DNA of 64,000 nucleotides, taken from NCBI GenBank assembly GCA_023055505.1, contig JALIRH010000004.1, forward strand, positions 39,933,502-39,997,501, written 5' to 3'. The translations under genes were made by a program, and so were the position numbers. The notes below the pieces were generated by a model. The model was not told the origin of the DNA, ran no database searches, and saw nothing but the letters and a program-made list of their open reading frames with translations. Positions 38,801-53,800 of the stretch are shown in pieces; positions within the stretch are counted from its first letter, which is position 1; each line of letters begins with the position of its first letter. The stretch comes from Callipepla californica brunnescens. Taxonomy: Eukaryota > Chordata > Aves > Galliformes > Odontophoridae.

Positions 38801-41800
38801 ATGAATTTAAAGCTATTCCCACTTAAAACTTTTAACTGGAATTAAATGCACGAACAAAACAACCAAGCTCAGAACTAATTATAATAGCTGAAATGTGACA
38901 TCTAGTGGCTTTAATGAATATTACACAGTAACTTGAATGTCCTTAAATACACTGTGCGTAACTGGAGCTCACCAAATAATTGCTTCATTTTATTCATGAT
39001 GTATGTCCAGTTATCTCAAGTAGTAACTTCATATGTGACTCGTGACACTAAATAGATTTTTGTGTGTGTGTGTGAGGATTTGGGTCTGTTTTACTAGTTT
39101 GTGTTTCACTGGGTAATGAACTGTGGCTTGTGTTCTGTAAGTGGCACAGAACCTACTGTGAAGTAAATGGTGCCTGCTTTTTAGGGCAGATGAGAAATGG
39201 CCCTTCCTGTGCTTTCACAGAAAGGTCAGATTTTTCTTGCTGTGAGACGGAAATTAGTGTACCTTCTCCTGGAGCACATGTGCAGTCTGTGCAAAACAAA
39301 CCTGAGAGCTGCTGTTCTGAGGTTATAAATAATTTCTGTCTTAGTACTACTCAAGAAAAGTTAGCAGGGGAGAATATGTGCTATCTATAATATCCTCTGA
39401 CAAGTTGATAACAAGTTGATTAATAACTCAGCTGAATAACTGAGTTGAAGTAGTTTTTATTACAAAGATTTATTTTGTAGCAGAAGGATGTAAATGCATT
39501 ACGCAAATACGGTGTAGTGATATACACCTGGCATCTCTGTAGCTGATGCTTTCATTATACAATCAAATATTGGCTAACAGGCTTCTTGGTTTTACATCTC
39601 TGAAATACCATGAAGGGTGTGGCAAAAAATGTGTTTTTTTTACATGCAAAAAAATGACCTCAAATCTAAATGTTTGTTCTCTCTCTTGGTAAATGCAGGT
39701 TTGAGATCTTTAGAAAACCAGAATTATTGAACAATCTTGTTTTGACTTAAAAATATCTAAGTGGTCCTGCATTAAAAGACGTGCTAGAAATGTCTCTCCT
39801 TAGGGTGATTCACGAGTTATTTCTCCTGTGTATATAACCATTCTCACAGACGATCAAAGCAGCATCATTTTCCATAAACCGTCAACCAGAACAGGCAAAT
39901 TCAGGACCAGGTATATTGGTCATGATATATTGGTCAGCAAGAAATACAAGAGTTGACCGTGATGTATGGTTAGGAAAACACTTTATAGTCTACTGATTTT
40001 GTTTGAAACTTTATATCAAAATAAAAGCAAAGTGATTATAAAAGTATTGGACTCTTATTTTCCACTTCTGTAGGCAATCAAATACCAATATAATACCAGT
40101 AGGAAAGAAAGCTCCCACAAATTTCAGAGTGATATCTCTTGGAAAAAGGAAATAGAAGCATATTTTACCCTGATCATTTCACTGATATGCCTAACTTCTG
40201 ATTTCTTAAGTTTTAGGAATGTTTTAGAATTTTAGCTCGAATGCAGATACACCAATCCTGAGGGCTTTTTTTGTTTGCTTTTGTGTTTTTTTTTTAAAAG
40301 GAATAAATATTACCAATATGACCAAAAAAACTAGCAGTTATGCAACAATTGATCTAGCTCCAAATTTTAAGAGCGCTATTATTAACAATTTGTACATTTG
40401 GTATAAATTTGGTATAAAAGTTCTCAAGTTTCAGTACAAGCTAGCGTTCCATTAGCAATGCCATATTATGATGTAAACTCTTGCTGATTTTACTTCACAG
40501 AATAAGCATGTATTTTCAACATACGTTGTTGCTTCAGGACTCCAGTATGGAGCTGGGGAAGGAGTCTTACACTACTTTTTTAAGGTAGATATCCATGTAT
40601 TTTTGAAGGTTTGTTTAATATTTAAGGTGAATTTGCTTTGGAATTAAATTCACATGTAATAGATTTGGTATCGTAGGCTTAATGTTCTTGTGAATGGAAA
40701 TTATCAGTTGATCCCTTTGATATGAGTTTTAGCTACAATTGAAGTGATTTTCACCCTTTTCGCTGTGTATGTTTTTTAGCTTCTCCATAATTTTTTAACA
40801 GTTTCCCCATTTGCTGTTTGCAGTCAGAACACATCCATCACATCAGTGCAACGAGGAAAAATGTCTTTTCAACATTACATTGTTCTTGTTTGTATTAGAG
40901 TTACAAGGTACTAAAAATAACATTTGGAAGGACCAAAGATATTTCTTAAAAGAAGTTTATTGCTGGTTGGTTGGTTGTTTTTTGTAGGCTGCTGGTATTT
41001 CTCAGAATTGTTTCCTGCAGTTCCAAAAATGGTTCAATAAATTGAATTTTAAAGTCTTGAATAAATAAGTTAGCCAGTGCACAAATACACCTAGTTAGAA
41101 GTGTAATTTTCTTTCTAACTTCATTATTCATTTTTAATTTCAGATAGGTTGGCTTAGTGAGACTACTGCAATACCTGTTTTTGGACATGGAAACAATTAT
41201 ATTCCAACCATTCATGTTCGTGATTTAGCAGCGTAAGTAAAGTTTCTCTTGGATAGTCACTGATAACAAGCTAGGTAACAATTATGAACCTACCAAGAAA
41301 GTACTCAGACTTTTAAATTGGAGTGGATTTAAGAATGCTATTAGTCTCTGTTAGCATACGTAGTTTCTTCAATCCTAAATATGCCTTCTGGAAACCTTTC
41401 ATGTCTGTTGCACAGATGCTAAGCACTTAAGAAATTACTGGCTGTGCTGTATGTAGAGCATAGTATCAGTTAACTGACACAGAACTGAAAATGGAACACG
41501 GACTCTACAGCTTAAGTTATTTTGTACAGGCATTGCTTTTTATCCTTAGTGCTTCTTTACGAAGAGAGTACCTATCTGTACTTCTTTTTTGGGGAAAACA
41601 TACATGAAAACAACTTTGTATTGGGACTGCTTCTGAAATGCATCTCATGTGGAAAGGTGAATATGCTTCTCAAACTACTGACCTTGATTGTATTTCCTAC
41701 GTTCCAGTGTGTTACAAAATGTAGCAGACCACAGGCCAAGGTTTCACTACATACTTGCAGTAGATGAGTCTATGCACACCTGTCAAGAATTAATAAAGGT

Positions 41801-44800
41801 AAGGAATTGTTTTTCAGGTGTCTACAAGATTATTAAAACTAGACATTTTTACTGACGTAGAAGTCTCTAAGCTTCCCTGAATTATTTTGTGTAATAAAAA
41901 AATAAACAAAATGATTCAAAATCCTCCAAGAGTTCTGTCCTTTGAACAAAATGCAGAATTAACTTCAACAGTTGCTCTGCTCACAAAGAGGCAAAACTGA
42001 TTCTGACAGATTCTTGGTGACACTGGGCACAGTATTTGCAGGTTGACCAATAACTGCATGCAAAAAGAAGAGCTGAACTCACTCAGCTGGTGAAGGAATT
42101 CTCTCTGACTATGCAATACTCTTCCCAGGAAGCAACCTATGTCAAAGGTTTACCTTCCCTTCAGTGGCTGACCCTTACTTGAGCTCAGTGTGGCTCCACT
42201 CTGAATCCACCCCTTCTGGTCATATGGGGAACACAGGTACAAACAATTTGCCTGTGCTCTCTAGGTAAGGCACGCCCTTCACCAGGTGCTCCATCTCGAG
42301 CTGAGACATAACAGTTCCCCTACAGCAGTCACGTCATTAACTTAAACAGAAACATTACTTAAGAAAACATAACATTTAAAGGATGTATTTTATCTTTAGT
42401 AATCCTGTTTTTTGTTTTGCTTTTATTTCCTAAGAATCTGATCAAATATGTGTGCTACTATTTTTGTCTTTACAGTGCATCAGTAAACATGTTGGACCAG
42501 GAAAAATTGAGAAGGTTCCAAAAGAAAATGCATTCTTAAGTAAAGAGTTAACTGTTAGTATTTTTTTCCTCTTTTTACATGATGAAAGAAAGTAAACTTA
42601 TGTGTATCATATCATAAAATATACTTTTTTTTAATATCAGTGGAAAAGTGCAACTCTAAAATATGGCTAAAAATAAGCATAGAAAATAGGCAAATTAAAA
42701 CCTAATTTTCAAACAAATGTTTTTTTGAGGAATTACAGCTTGTTCTAGAAAAGTAGATAAGCAATGATGTTGCTGATATACTGAGAGTATTGGAGCATGC
42801 TGACAAAACCTATAGAAAATCATAATAAATTAGTAAATAAAGTGAAGTACTATGAAGGCTAATGAACACAGCATATATAAATTAAGATGTCTTCATCTAC
42901 ATTTCTGGAATAAACTGTTCATATGTGAAATAAATACATTAGAACCTTGCTGTTTTTGAGACAGAGCTGAATGAGTTTCCGAAATAATGTTTTTCCTGTG
43001 AACAGTGTGAAACCTCTTCTTAGCACTGAATAATTGTTCAGTGGTTTGTACCGTAATAATTCTTGAGAATATGTAAATATATATGGAAAATATATTAAAA
43101 ACAACAACAAACTTAGAGCATTTGCATATAAACCTGCTTTTCTGTGCGTAAATTCTATCTATTTTCTATCCTCAGTTCTAGTATCTAGTTGAAACTAACT
43201 GTTCTTTTAATACAGAGATATTATATGTGTTAATTAAATGTTGTTTTGCTCCTTCAGCAAGCACATGTGGATATGTTGCTTGTGAACCTGCAAATGGAAG
43301 CTATGTTTCTGAAAGAGACTTTCAACATAAAGTGGGTTGCTCAGACAGGGCTGGTGGAGAACATTGAACAGATTGTTGAAGAATACAAGCAAAGTCGAGG
43401 ACTTCTGGTAATGGTTTGGTGTATGCTATTCTCAAGTGCTCTTTTTCTTTTTTTTTTTCAAATGGAAATGGTTATATAAATGTGAGCTTTTATTTCATTT
43501 ACTAAAAATGCATAAGACATTGATAGTGACCTAAAATAAGTGAACATAATTGAAAGTTGAATTAAATGCTAATTAAAATGATCATCTAATATTTCCTGTT
43601 ACGTCTAAAATTTAAACCTTGTAGGTGAAAACAAACTTCTTGATGGAAAACTGCTTCTTTGAAACTAGTTTGCAATATACATAATTTCAGATATATTTGG
43701 CTCCAAGAAAGCAGTGACTGTATAATATAAGTGTATATATTTTAATTTATTTTATTTTAGAGTCAATAGTTAGGAGAACGTTTTGTGTGCTTCATTACAC
43801 TTACTGGGCCAGGGTATTAATTACAATGTAGCTTTCTTTTTACCCTGCTTGAATGTATAATATAACTAACAATTCTTTTGTTTCCTACCTTAGCTAAATA
43901 TTTAGAACTTCTGTATTCAAGTATAAGGAAGTAGTGACTTAAAGGTCTAACTAGGGTAAACCACCAGGTTTTCTGAATTAGGATATGAGATTAAAGATGT
44001 ATGATTTGGAGTGTATATTTATTGTTATTCCGGATTCTCAATTATAATTATTGGTAAGATAGTGGTAAGATAGGCTGTAACAACTAACTGTTGTTGGATT
44101 GTGACGGAATGTGAAATTTTTGAGATAAAAATAACTGCAGCGATGACAAGTCTACCTCAGATGAGAAATAGCTGCATTTACATAATAGAATATGTCATTT
44201 AATTCTAGAATTCACTGCATCCTATCTATGGGGTTATGTTTTGTCTCTTTTGTCTGTTCAACTAGTAGTGACACCTTAAGTTGGTTTGTAGCCTGTTAAA
44301 TAGAAATGTGCCTTTTTTTTCAGTTGCTGAAGTTGTACTGTTAACTGTTATTCAAAGGCAGTGGATGACACTCATTACTTAGATACATACTTAACGTAAA
44401 TTAATCTAGAACATTTTTTGTTTTAATGATAACATTATTTATTATTAGTTGTACAGAAAATGTTTGCTTTAAATTAAATATATATATATATGTGTGTGTG
44501 TGTGTGTAATTTGAATGATGTTACATCTTCATCATTTTTTTTTCCAGCCTCTCAGAGTTTACATTCATGGTCCTCCAGGGGTTGGCAAATCTACCATTGC
44601 TGAAGAGATCTGCAAACACTACAAGCTGCATCATATTAAGATCAAAGATGTGATTTCTGAATCAATAGCAAAACTGGTGTGTGACTTTTATGGAGTTTAA
44701 ATTCATTTTTATTCATCTATTTAAAAATAACTAAAGGCAATAATAATATTCCAACAAAACATTTTGAGAAATCAGAATATACGGATGAGTGTTGACATTA

Positions 44801-47800
44801 TTCACTTCCTTGTATTTTTCAGGTCAGAAAAGTAGGCATTATTAAAATAAGTTCAGTTATTAGAATAAATATATTTTGGATATACTGATGATCCTTGAAC
44901 TCTTAGACTTAAAATTCCTTTTAAAGGCAGAAGGTTACTCAGTATCTCGCTGTCCAGGAGTATACGTCATTTTTCCTATTTTTTTTTCTACATCCATGTA
45001 TGTAAGAAAATTTGGCCACAGAATTTCTAAGCCAATTCATGTTTCTTATCTTGCCTTCAGGAGAAAATTGTGGCTCCTAAAGAAGTGGAATCCGACAGTA
45101 TGGGAGAAGAGGGAGAGGATGATGAAGAAGAGGATGGAAATGTAGAAGAAGCACAAAAGTTGTTAGATGAAATTAAAGAAAGCATGGAGCTGAATGCAGG
45201 TAGGAAATATTAAGTACTGAAGTGGGACTATCCTTCTACTTCTTTATATATTTTATATAATTATTTTCTATTCCCGAAGTTTAATATATATATGTAATAA
45301 CTCTATATACAGTATCTTTAGATTCTTAGCCAGTGTTTTTTTTGATCATGTGTTTTCTTATCAGAGCAGAGTATGTAATTTAAATAATAGAAAGTAAAAA
45401 ATGAAGTATGTCAATATCAAATTTGCAAAGTAAAAATTTGGCAACATTTAGTCTGCATGCCTTATTTTGTTGTTAAAAATGATAATGTCTTTTAAGATGT
45501 AACATTTTTTAAAGATACCATATGCTTATAATATTTAAGACTACTAATAGTTGAAACAAAACTAAATAGGGAACTAGAGGCAAGAGGATGAAAATTAGGT
45601 AAAAACAAACTTTTTTACTATGGCATATTTTCTCAACAATGTAGTTCAGTGGGATAAGTTACTTTGTCTCTTTATCTGTAAGTAGAACTTGCAAAATCTA
45701 TTTCACATTCTTTTGTCTTGCTTTAAGTCTTACTGTCAATTGTAAAAATAAAATATTTGGTTTGTCACATGCTTTTTTTTCTATTGTTTCTTTCCTTTTC
45801 ATATCAAACCTCATTGAATTATTCAAGAACATCTGAAATCATGTTTTGTGTACTTAAAGTTACAATATTTATATGATTGTAATTTTGTTTTATGGCTTTA
45901 TACTCTATAAATACAAAGGCTATCTGTATATGATTTGTATTCTATAAACCTTTTACAGCATGTAGAGACTTTAAAAACCAATATTTTTTGGAGTATAAAA
46001 ATTGCCTCTTATAAATGAATAAAACTCTTAGTAAAATAATTTCAGATAATAATTTTTTTTTCCACAAACTGGGTACTTAATGATCTTTTTGTTTTAGGGC
46101 GTCTAGATGACCATTATGTTATTAAACTCTTCAAAGACAAGCTCAAATCTATGCCTTGTAGGAACCAAGGGTATGTTTTAGATGGCTTTCCAAAGACCTA
46201 TGACCAGGCAAGAGATCTTTTTAACTGTAAGTACTGCTGCTTTTGATTTTATGGCTGCTAATAGTGTCATAACTTTTATTTTTCTCAGTATCTTATTAGT
46301 TTATCAACACTGTTTCGACTGCAGAGCAGAACACAAAGCAGTAGTTTTCACGTGATGCTTTAAATTAAATTTGAGGATTGTTATGGATTGTAAAATATAC
46401 TCAGCAAGACGTTGCTGAGATGATTTTGGCTGTCAACCTACTAAATAAATACACAAATAAGAAAGATGTTGAACTACACTGCACAAGAAACCTCTAAGAC
46501 AGATTTTGTTCATAATGACAGATTTTGTTCATAATACACAACATTTTCATTGGAAGGGATTGAGCCAATTCATGTTCTGTGAGTCAGAGTGGGTGTATTA
46601 GATGAGCTTCAAATGGATGCAACTTTAGTGGAATTCTGCATTTCAAATTGTTAGCCAGCACTGTCTATGCATGAAAAGCAAGAATCAACTGCATAGATTA
46701 GAGGACAGCATTTTAAGGAAAACAAAACCTTAATCTCAACACAAACTTCATCTTAATGTGGTGGGTTATAAATCATCTTGCTCAACTAATACTCATCAAG
46801 CAGTTGAGTCAACTGCTGGAGAAGATCAGATGATATCAGAAACCATTCTAACCACACTGTTCCGGGCTGTTTCTACATACTGTTCCAAGCTGTGTCTTTG
46901 TTCTGCTGGAGAGGCCAGGGACAGAGAAATAATATGGACATATTTTATAACTATGTATGAAAAAGAATGTTTTGCTGAATAGCTAGACAGCTATTGGTAT
47001 CCCATGGTAAATCTGTGGTGGCTGAAAGCACGGATTCCTTATCGACTCTCTCTAAACAAATTGAATATTTTTTTGAAAGTACTTGTACAGAAGAAGTTAT
47101 TAGTAAATATAATGGTATTGTTACTTCAAATGATAATCTGAATGACGTATTGCTTTTGTTTTAAGTGGAAGAAGATGACATTACAGGCAAGATACCAAAC
47201 TATGATAAATTAATTGCACCTGGTAAGTCTGACTGATTATATACAACAACAACAAAAAAAAAAAAAAAAACCAACACAGAGTTTTCAAATATTACTGCCA
47301 CCAACAAGAAGTCCAAAATATCACTCCATCTGTTCATAGTTCTTGTAAGGCAAACAAAACATCTAATTCATAAAGCACGGTTGCCGTAATATTTGAAAGT
47401 GAGTAATTATTCAAAATGAGGGTTTTGACTTGCTTTGTATGTGTGTTTTTTTCCCTTTGTTTTTTGTGAAAATGCCATCAACTGCTGGTTTATAATGTCT
47501 GATATGATTACAACAGCTACAAGTGGAATAAACATGAGCTGCTGAACACGGTACATTAAAACCCCATAATGTTTCTTTACCCTTTTGTAGAATCATTTCT
47601 GCCATTTAGCATGGTATTTTGGAAGACATTACCAAATTCATTCTGTTGCATTATTAAAGCTGTGAATTAAAAGAGTGATTTTTGCATTTGCAAAAAGGGC
47701 TGTATGGTGATGGTTATGCTATTATTTTATTGCTTCAGTTTGGAATAATTTATGTTACAGTTGCACAGTCAGTATAAAAGTTGAATACCTTAAATGCGTA

Positions 47801-50800
47801 ATCTGGGTGGTTTGTTTTTTTTCCTGTATGAGAGCTTACTGGCTGCTGTGAGAGTTAAGGATATTGAGAAACATCTGAAAAATCTCTTTTGTTCTTGCAC
47901 ATCCCTGAATGGGACCAAGGTTTGATTTTAAAAATTGGACTTCTACCTGGTTTCACTTAGGAACTGCTGATTTCTGAAATAGTTTCTGTTATTCACAAAG
48001 AAAGTACTTTTTGTCACCATTTCAAAGAATAAATGTAAATGAATTGCAATGGCTTGGAGAAAAATTGGCACCCCATCAAAGGTGTTTGAAGGTGATTGAA
48101 ATGAGTGAATTGTGGTGGTCTGGAGAAGTACCACCTTCTCTCTGAAAGCAAGGACTTCAGCCATGGGGTGTATTTAAAAAAAAACAACTTATCAACTCTG
48201 AAAATTTGTTTTGGAAAAAACAATGATCCAAAAATGTTTTTGATGGTCTTGGAAGGTTTGTGTGGATATTTTTTCATTTGTTGTTGTTGTTTTTAGGGTG
48301 GAGTGGGTGGTGGGCTTTATTTATTTATTTATTTAATGGGCAGGCTGTGGGTGGGGCTCTGTTCTTAAGGTTCTTTTGCTTTTTATCACAAGAACAGTCT
48401 TGTTGATAGCGCTAAGAAAGAACTTGACCAAACTGAAACATGAAGCTTCTTTATAGGCACATCTTTTCATTTTGCTGGATTACTGTAACTGGGAAAGTTG
48501 AATGTCAGCATTTCAGAACTAAATTATGTGTAAGGAAATATTTATGTTATGTATCTTTTGCGTTCACTTGTGATTTAAAATTTATTATTAAAAGAAGTTA
48601 GATATGAAAGAGGAAAAAGTCAAGGATAATGTGTTCTTCTTCACAGAATTTGTTATATCTTTGACTGCATCAGATGAATTTCTTAAAAACAGAATAATAA
48701 ATCTGCCAGAAAGTGTTGTTGCTGGAACTCATTATACTCAGGACCGGTTTCTGCAGTCTTTGAACAACTTCAGAGAGATAAATGCAGAAGATGAGACTGT
48801 TCTCAACTATTTCGATGAACTTGAAATACATCCTCTGTTTATTGGTATGAAATAATAACATTCTTAGCAAAGTATGAATAAAAATTCCTATTGTCACTAA
48901 ATTTAAATTTAAAAAAAATATTTTAAATACATGTATATAAATAATGTTTTCAGTATACAGCAAGTATTTAATTTAATACCTGCATAAATACCTGTATGTT
49001 CATAAGGATTCTGAGTTAATCTGATTAGATTCTATGGGTAACATTTTGAAGATTAGGTTTTGTTTTAATCATTCAGTTTTGCAGTCCGAATGACCAAAAT
49101 CATTATAACTTATGGACCTCTGCTCTTGCCATCTTTATGGGCTGGTATAATATTATATTTTCATGAACTTCATAGCTGCTTATATTTTTTTTTCTTTAAA
49201 TTTATCCTCTGATGCCATGCTAATTAATGAATATTCTATAAGGATGAAATTACTAAACACTGAAGGTGTAAGATTAGTAGTGCATCGTTTTTGTTTTATA
49301 CCAGTACGTGAGATAATTTTTCCTCTCTACACATTATCCAGAAAGTTGCTATCATTAGAAAATCTTGAGAAGATGGTTATAATCTGGTTATTCAGAAAGT
49401 GAGAATGGGATAATAACATTCTATAAGCAAACTGCTTTTCAGCTGTTAGAGGGAGAGGGGAGGAAAAGAGAAGAAATGAAAGAACAAGAGAAAACTCTGC
49501 AACTAGATTAAAGTTGGTGATGTTCAGAACGTACATTTGTGATGGGTTATAGAATCATAGAAGTTATGAGAAGTTGATTATTGAGCAGTCAAAAAAATAG
49601 GAAATTAATTGACTAATATTAATCTTGGAGACTATATTGTGAATAAGACAGTATTTAGTTATGAAATGTTGTGGTGGAACAAAATGACATGTGATTAATT
49701 TTACATTTAGAATCATTTCTGAGTTAAGCTTCCATCTTTTAGTTTCTAAGTATCCATATTCTGAGTGATTTTTGTGTTATTTACTGGCTACTTTCTCAGG
49801 CAGTTTAGCACTAAAATTTAATTTCCCATCTTTCAATTCATAAAAGGGAGGAGGTGATAAGATGAAGATATACTTGGTTTTCTTGTCTTCAGCTGATGCT
49901 GCTGTTTTTGTTATTGGATCCAAACAGTAAAAATGATTGTCATGGAGGCCTGGGATATTTGGAATGCAGGTTAGTTAGGACCTTCATTCAGATACAACGG
50001 AAGCAACATTGTTGCAAAAAGTATATTTTAGAAACACTAAATACTGAGAAGGTCTGATGTCATTAATTGGCCATAATTTACAGACTTTCAGATATAAAAG
50101 TAAGTAGCACTGTCCAAGACATTGTTTTATTTTGGTGAGAACTATGAAGCATTTGCTCTGCGACAGAATACTGTATTGTTTTGTGCTGAAAAATATGTCC
50201 AAAAATTATTCTAAAACTCTAGTTAATTCCAAATAAGGATACTCAATGGTCCTCTAGTTTTACCTATTGAGGTATCACAACTGACACATTCAGTGACTTC
50301 CAGATGTTTTTAAAATTCACTTTGTAGTGTTGATTTCCATCTTAAAAGCAGCAGCATCTTTAGATCCTGTTAATCTCTGAATTACTTTCCCTACATTCAC
50401 ATGATTCACTGTGATTGCTGCCCACTGAACTATGCAAGCATACAGCTTCATGTAAAGACTGTTTGCAAAGATAATTTCTAAGAGAAATCTTCAGCTCTGT
50501 GAGCAGCTCTCCATTCTGGCTGATGTTGCAGTTGGGTTATCAGAAGCACTGAATCAATATCATCAAATTTAAACAGATAACTGGTTTATGTCAGTCAGAC
50601 TCTGAAGGAAGTTGTCTATCTCTACTGTCCTTACTGGAGAATTGTTGAAGAATTGTGCTTCATTCATGAAATACTGAATCAGATTAGTTAAATGTTTCTT
50701 CCACCATAATTTTAGAAGATCTTATCATGCAGCCTTGTGAATTGCTTTATAAGATTTATTTATTTATTTATTTCCTGAGCCTGAAATATGATTAGCGCAT

Positions 50801-53800
50801 AGGAACTAGGCTTCAAGATTCTGGAAATTGTATTTTACTGCAGTGACTCACTTCATGAATTCTGCAAATGAGTTATCTTTGTGCACTGTTATTTTCGTCA
50901 GCAAAGCGGAGATGGCACATGCATGTTAGATAACTGACAAAAAGGAATATAAAAGTTATATAAGTAGTTTCCTTTGATGACCTTAATTTACGAGGACTTT
51001 GGTGATCTTTCCTCTCTTAGAATCACAGTTTTTAATATATTTTAAATAAATTAAGAAAAAAAAATAGTAGATATGCCTTTAATTGTGACTGCTGTAATAT
51101 CTGTGTTGCAGTCTTGCTTGGTCATCTGAGAGAAGGCTGTAGTCTTTAAGCCCTCAAATTCAGTGCCAAGAATGTTCTTAGCAGTGCTTTACAGTTATTC
51201 ATTACTGGCTTGATAACTGAGTATAGCATTGAAAAGTTTTCTCTCGTATTGTTTTAAAGATGTAGCCAAATATGAAGATTCTGAGAACAGATTTATAGTT
51301 AAACAGATCATCAAAGAAATTGGGGAACCACGAAATTATGGGTTGACAGATGAAGAAAAAGAGAGTTTGGAACGTAAAGCAGCTGAGGAATGCCTTGCCA
51401 GAGAAGCTGAAGAAAAAGCTGAACAGGAGCGTAGAGAAGCTGAGGAAAGGGCTGAAAGGATAGCAAATTGGGAAAAGTGGGTAAGTTAACATGCTTTTGG
51501 GGAAAGACGTTACTTCTGTGCTTTAAGACTTTTACAGACTTTTCTGTACTTGGTTTTCAGTTTCATTCGGGAGTTAATAGCATTTTGCACTGTCTAAAAC
51601 TTGCCTAAGAGATTAGTAAAGGTACTTAACAGATGTTAAACATTCTAACTTTCAAGAAAGTGAACTGTATTCTGCAGAGCTAAAGTAGGTATTAAAATAA
51701 TATCTATACTTAACTTTATCCTTTTAAATAGGCAGGTGCTCAAGAAATCTATGCAATTACTCATTTGCCCTTGAGATTGTATGTTAGCTGCAATTCGAGT
51801 AAAGTGATGTAAAACCACTTGCAGAAGTTATTTGGTAGCACTTCTGAACTCAGTTAAAAAGGAAAATGTATTTTTCAGATAATAATCTATCAGTTTTATC
51901 CAAATTGTTGCTTTTGTGCTAGGCCTTAGATGTGCAAAAGCAGTCTTTGAAGTCTCTTCCACTTGCTGTATCTATATAGGACTGAGGCTACTAATGAATA
52001 AAATAAGGGGAGCAGAAAATAAACATGTTTTTTAATAATCTTTTGGCTTAAACTACTGCAGTGTTTTCTAGCCTATTTCCCAAATATCTTATTGAAATAG
52101 GAGCATCTGAAAACCTCAGAATAAGTGTCCTTTTAGGTGTTAAGAAGAGAGAAATAACCTCCCCAGCAAAATCATACTTTCATCATGCTCTCTTTGTTGC
52201 CCTTGGTGTGTCATGTTCTCTAAATTCGCAGTCTGTATTTTTTCTCATGTGAGTTTTAAAGTTTTACCCGTGGCTTTTAAGACTACTTTTTTTTTTTTTT
52301 CCCCTCTAGGTAGCCATTGCTATTCAGGCAACTATTTGGTAGCTCTTACTGATGTTATATTTTGTTGCTTTGTAAATTTATTTGTAGAATAAACAGCTGG
52401 AGGAAGTTAAAAAACAAGAACAAGAACTATTGGAAGCCCAGTCCGCTCCACTACGAAACTATTTAATGAGGCATGTTATGCCAACACTCATGCAAGGCTT
52501 AAATGAATGCTGTAAGATCAGGCCAGATGATCCAGTTGATTTTCTGGTAAGGTGATTACTTGTTATTATTATTGTATGTTTCAAAAACTCTAGTGAAAAT
52601 ATTCACATAGATCAGACTGTTAATTTTATCACTTCAACTATTCTCTGTATACTTTCATTATAACAATTATCTGCAATACAGGTGAGCAGAGATCATGGTG
52701 GAAGTTAACATACCCTGTAACTATATGGGGCCATTTGAAACTGGGAATCAATCCCATTTTGCTACAGAGTAACTGAAGAAGTTACTCAGTTTTGTGTTAG
52801 TGCTTGGGCTCTTCTGCTTTTCCTAGGTACCCTGCCACTTCTGCTGTAATGCTGAGGCGTGCAGAAAGAGAAGCATCACTTTGCTCTGCTTACACCCCTC
52901 TAGATAGAACCGTACTATTTTAATGACAGTCTTCAATAATCCTCTTTACGATACACAGATAAATTAATTAGTGCATTTAGTAAGAGTCACACAGAACAAT
53001 TCCAGTTGCATGGGACCTTAAGAAGTTCTTGGTCCAGTTTTCTGCTGAAAGTAGGGTCAGCAGTGAATTCCCCCAAGGATTCAGATGCTGTAGATCTGTC
53101 ACTGTAAGGCTGTTCTCACTCTCTTCCCTGGAAAGTTGTTAGCAAGCAATCACTATTTTTAATGAAGAGAAGCTTTCACCTAATGAAAAGCTTAGAATGA
53201 ACATTAGCTGTAGGAGAAAAAGATCTTTCCTACTAACTGCATAACTTCATAAGAACTGCATTATTTACTCTTTTGGGTCCACAAATCAGACTCTAAGGTA
53301 CTTCCTAGAATTTTCTGTGGAGTAACAAATACTGCCATGCAGATGGGGCCAAGAGGTAAAATGAGGTGGGTGTATTTTTAAGAAGCTAATTTTAGGTATC
53401 TGACAGAGATGACATTTTAGACACATTTAATACTTTCTGCAAGTTTTTATTTTATTTTATTTTATTTTTATTATTATTATTTAAATCCAGTTTATCGCTG
53501 TTTTAAAATCAGGGACTTGAAAGTGACTTGTGGAATCAAACTCTATAAGCCAGAGTTAGGTTACAAAGCAGGTATGTTTATTTGACACTACGCATACACT
53601 ACGCTGGGTGTGAGGGGGGTAGCCCTGCCTAACTTGCACACCAACGAGAGAAGCAACTATGTATTTAAAAGCATAAAGCATGCATACATTTCTGAGAACC
53701 AGGATGTATTATTATAATTAACTCCAAGAAGTCATTTTCCGTAAGGCCTGCCTTGAATTCCTTGGGATGGGCATGCACTGTGCCTCCTGGTGGTCGTAGG

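Noticed and set aside
49540..49575. ATAGAATCATAGAA as a CR1 tail
   Set aside because: Only 14 bases look like the CR1 end and the following sequence does not continue as CR1.
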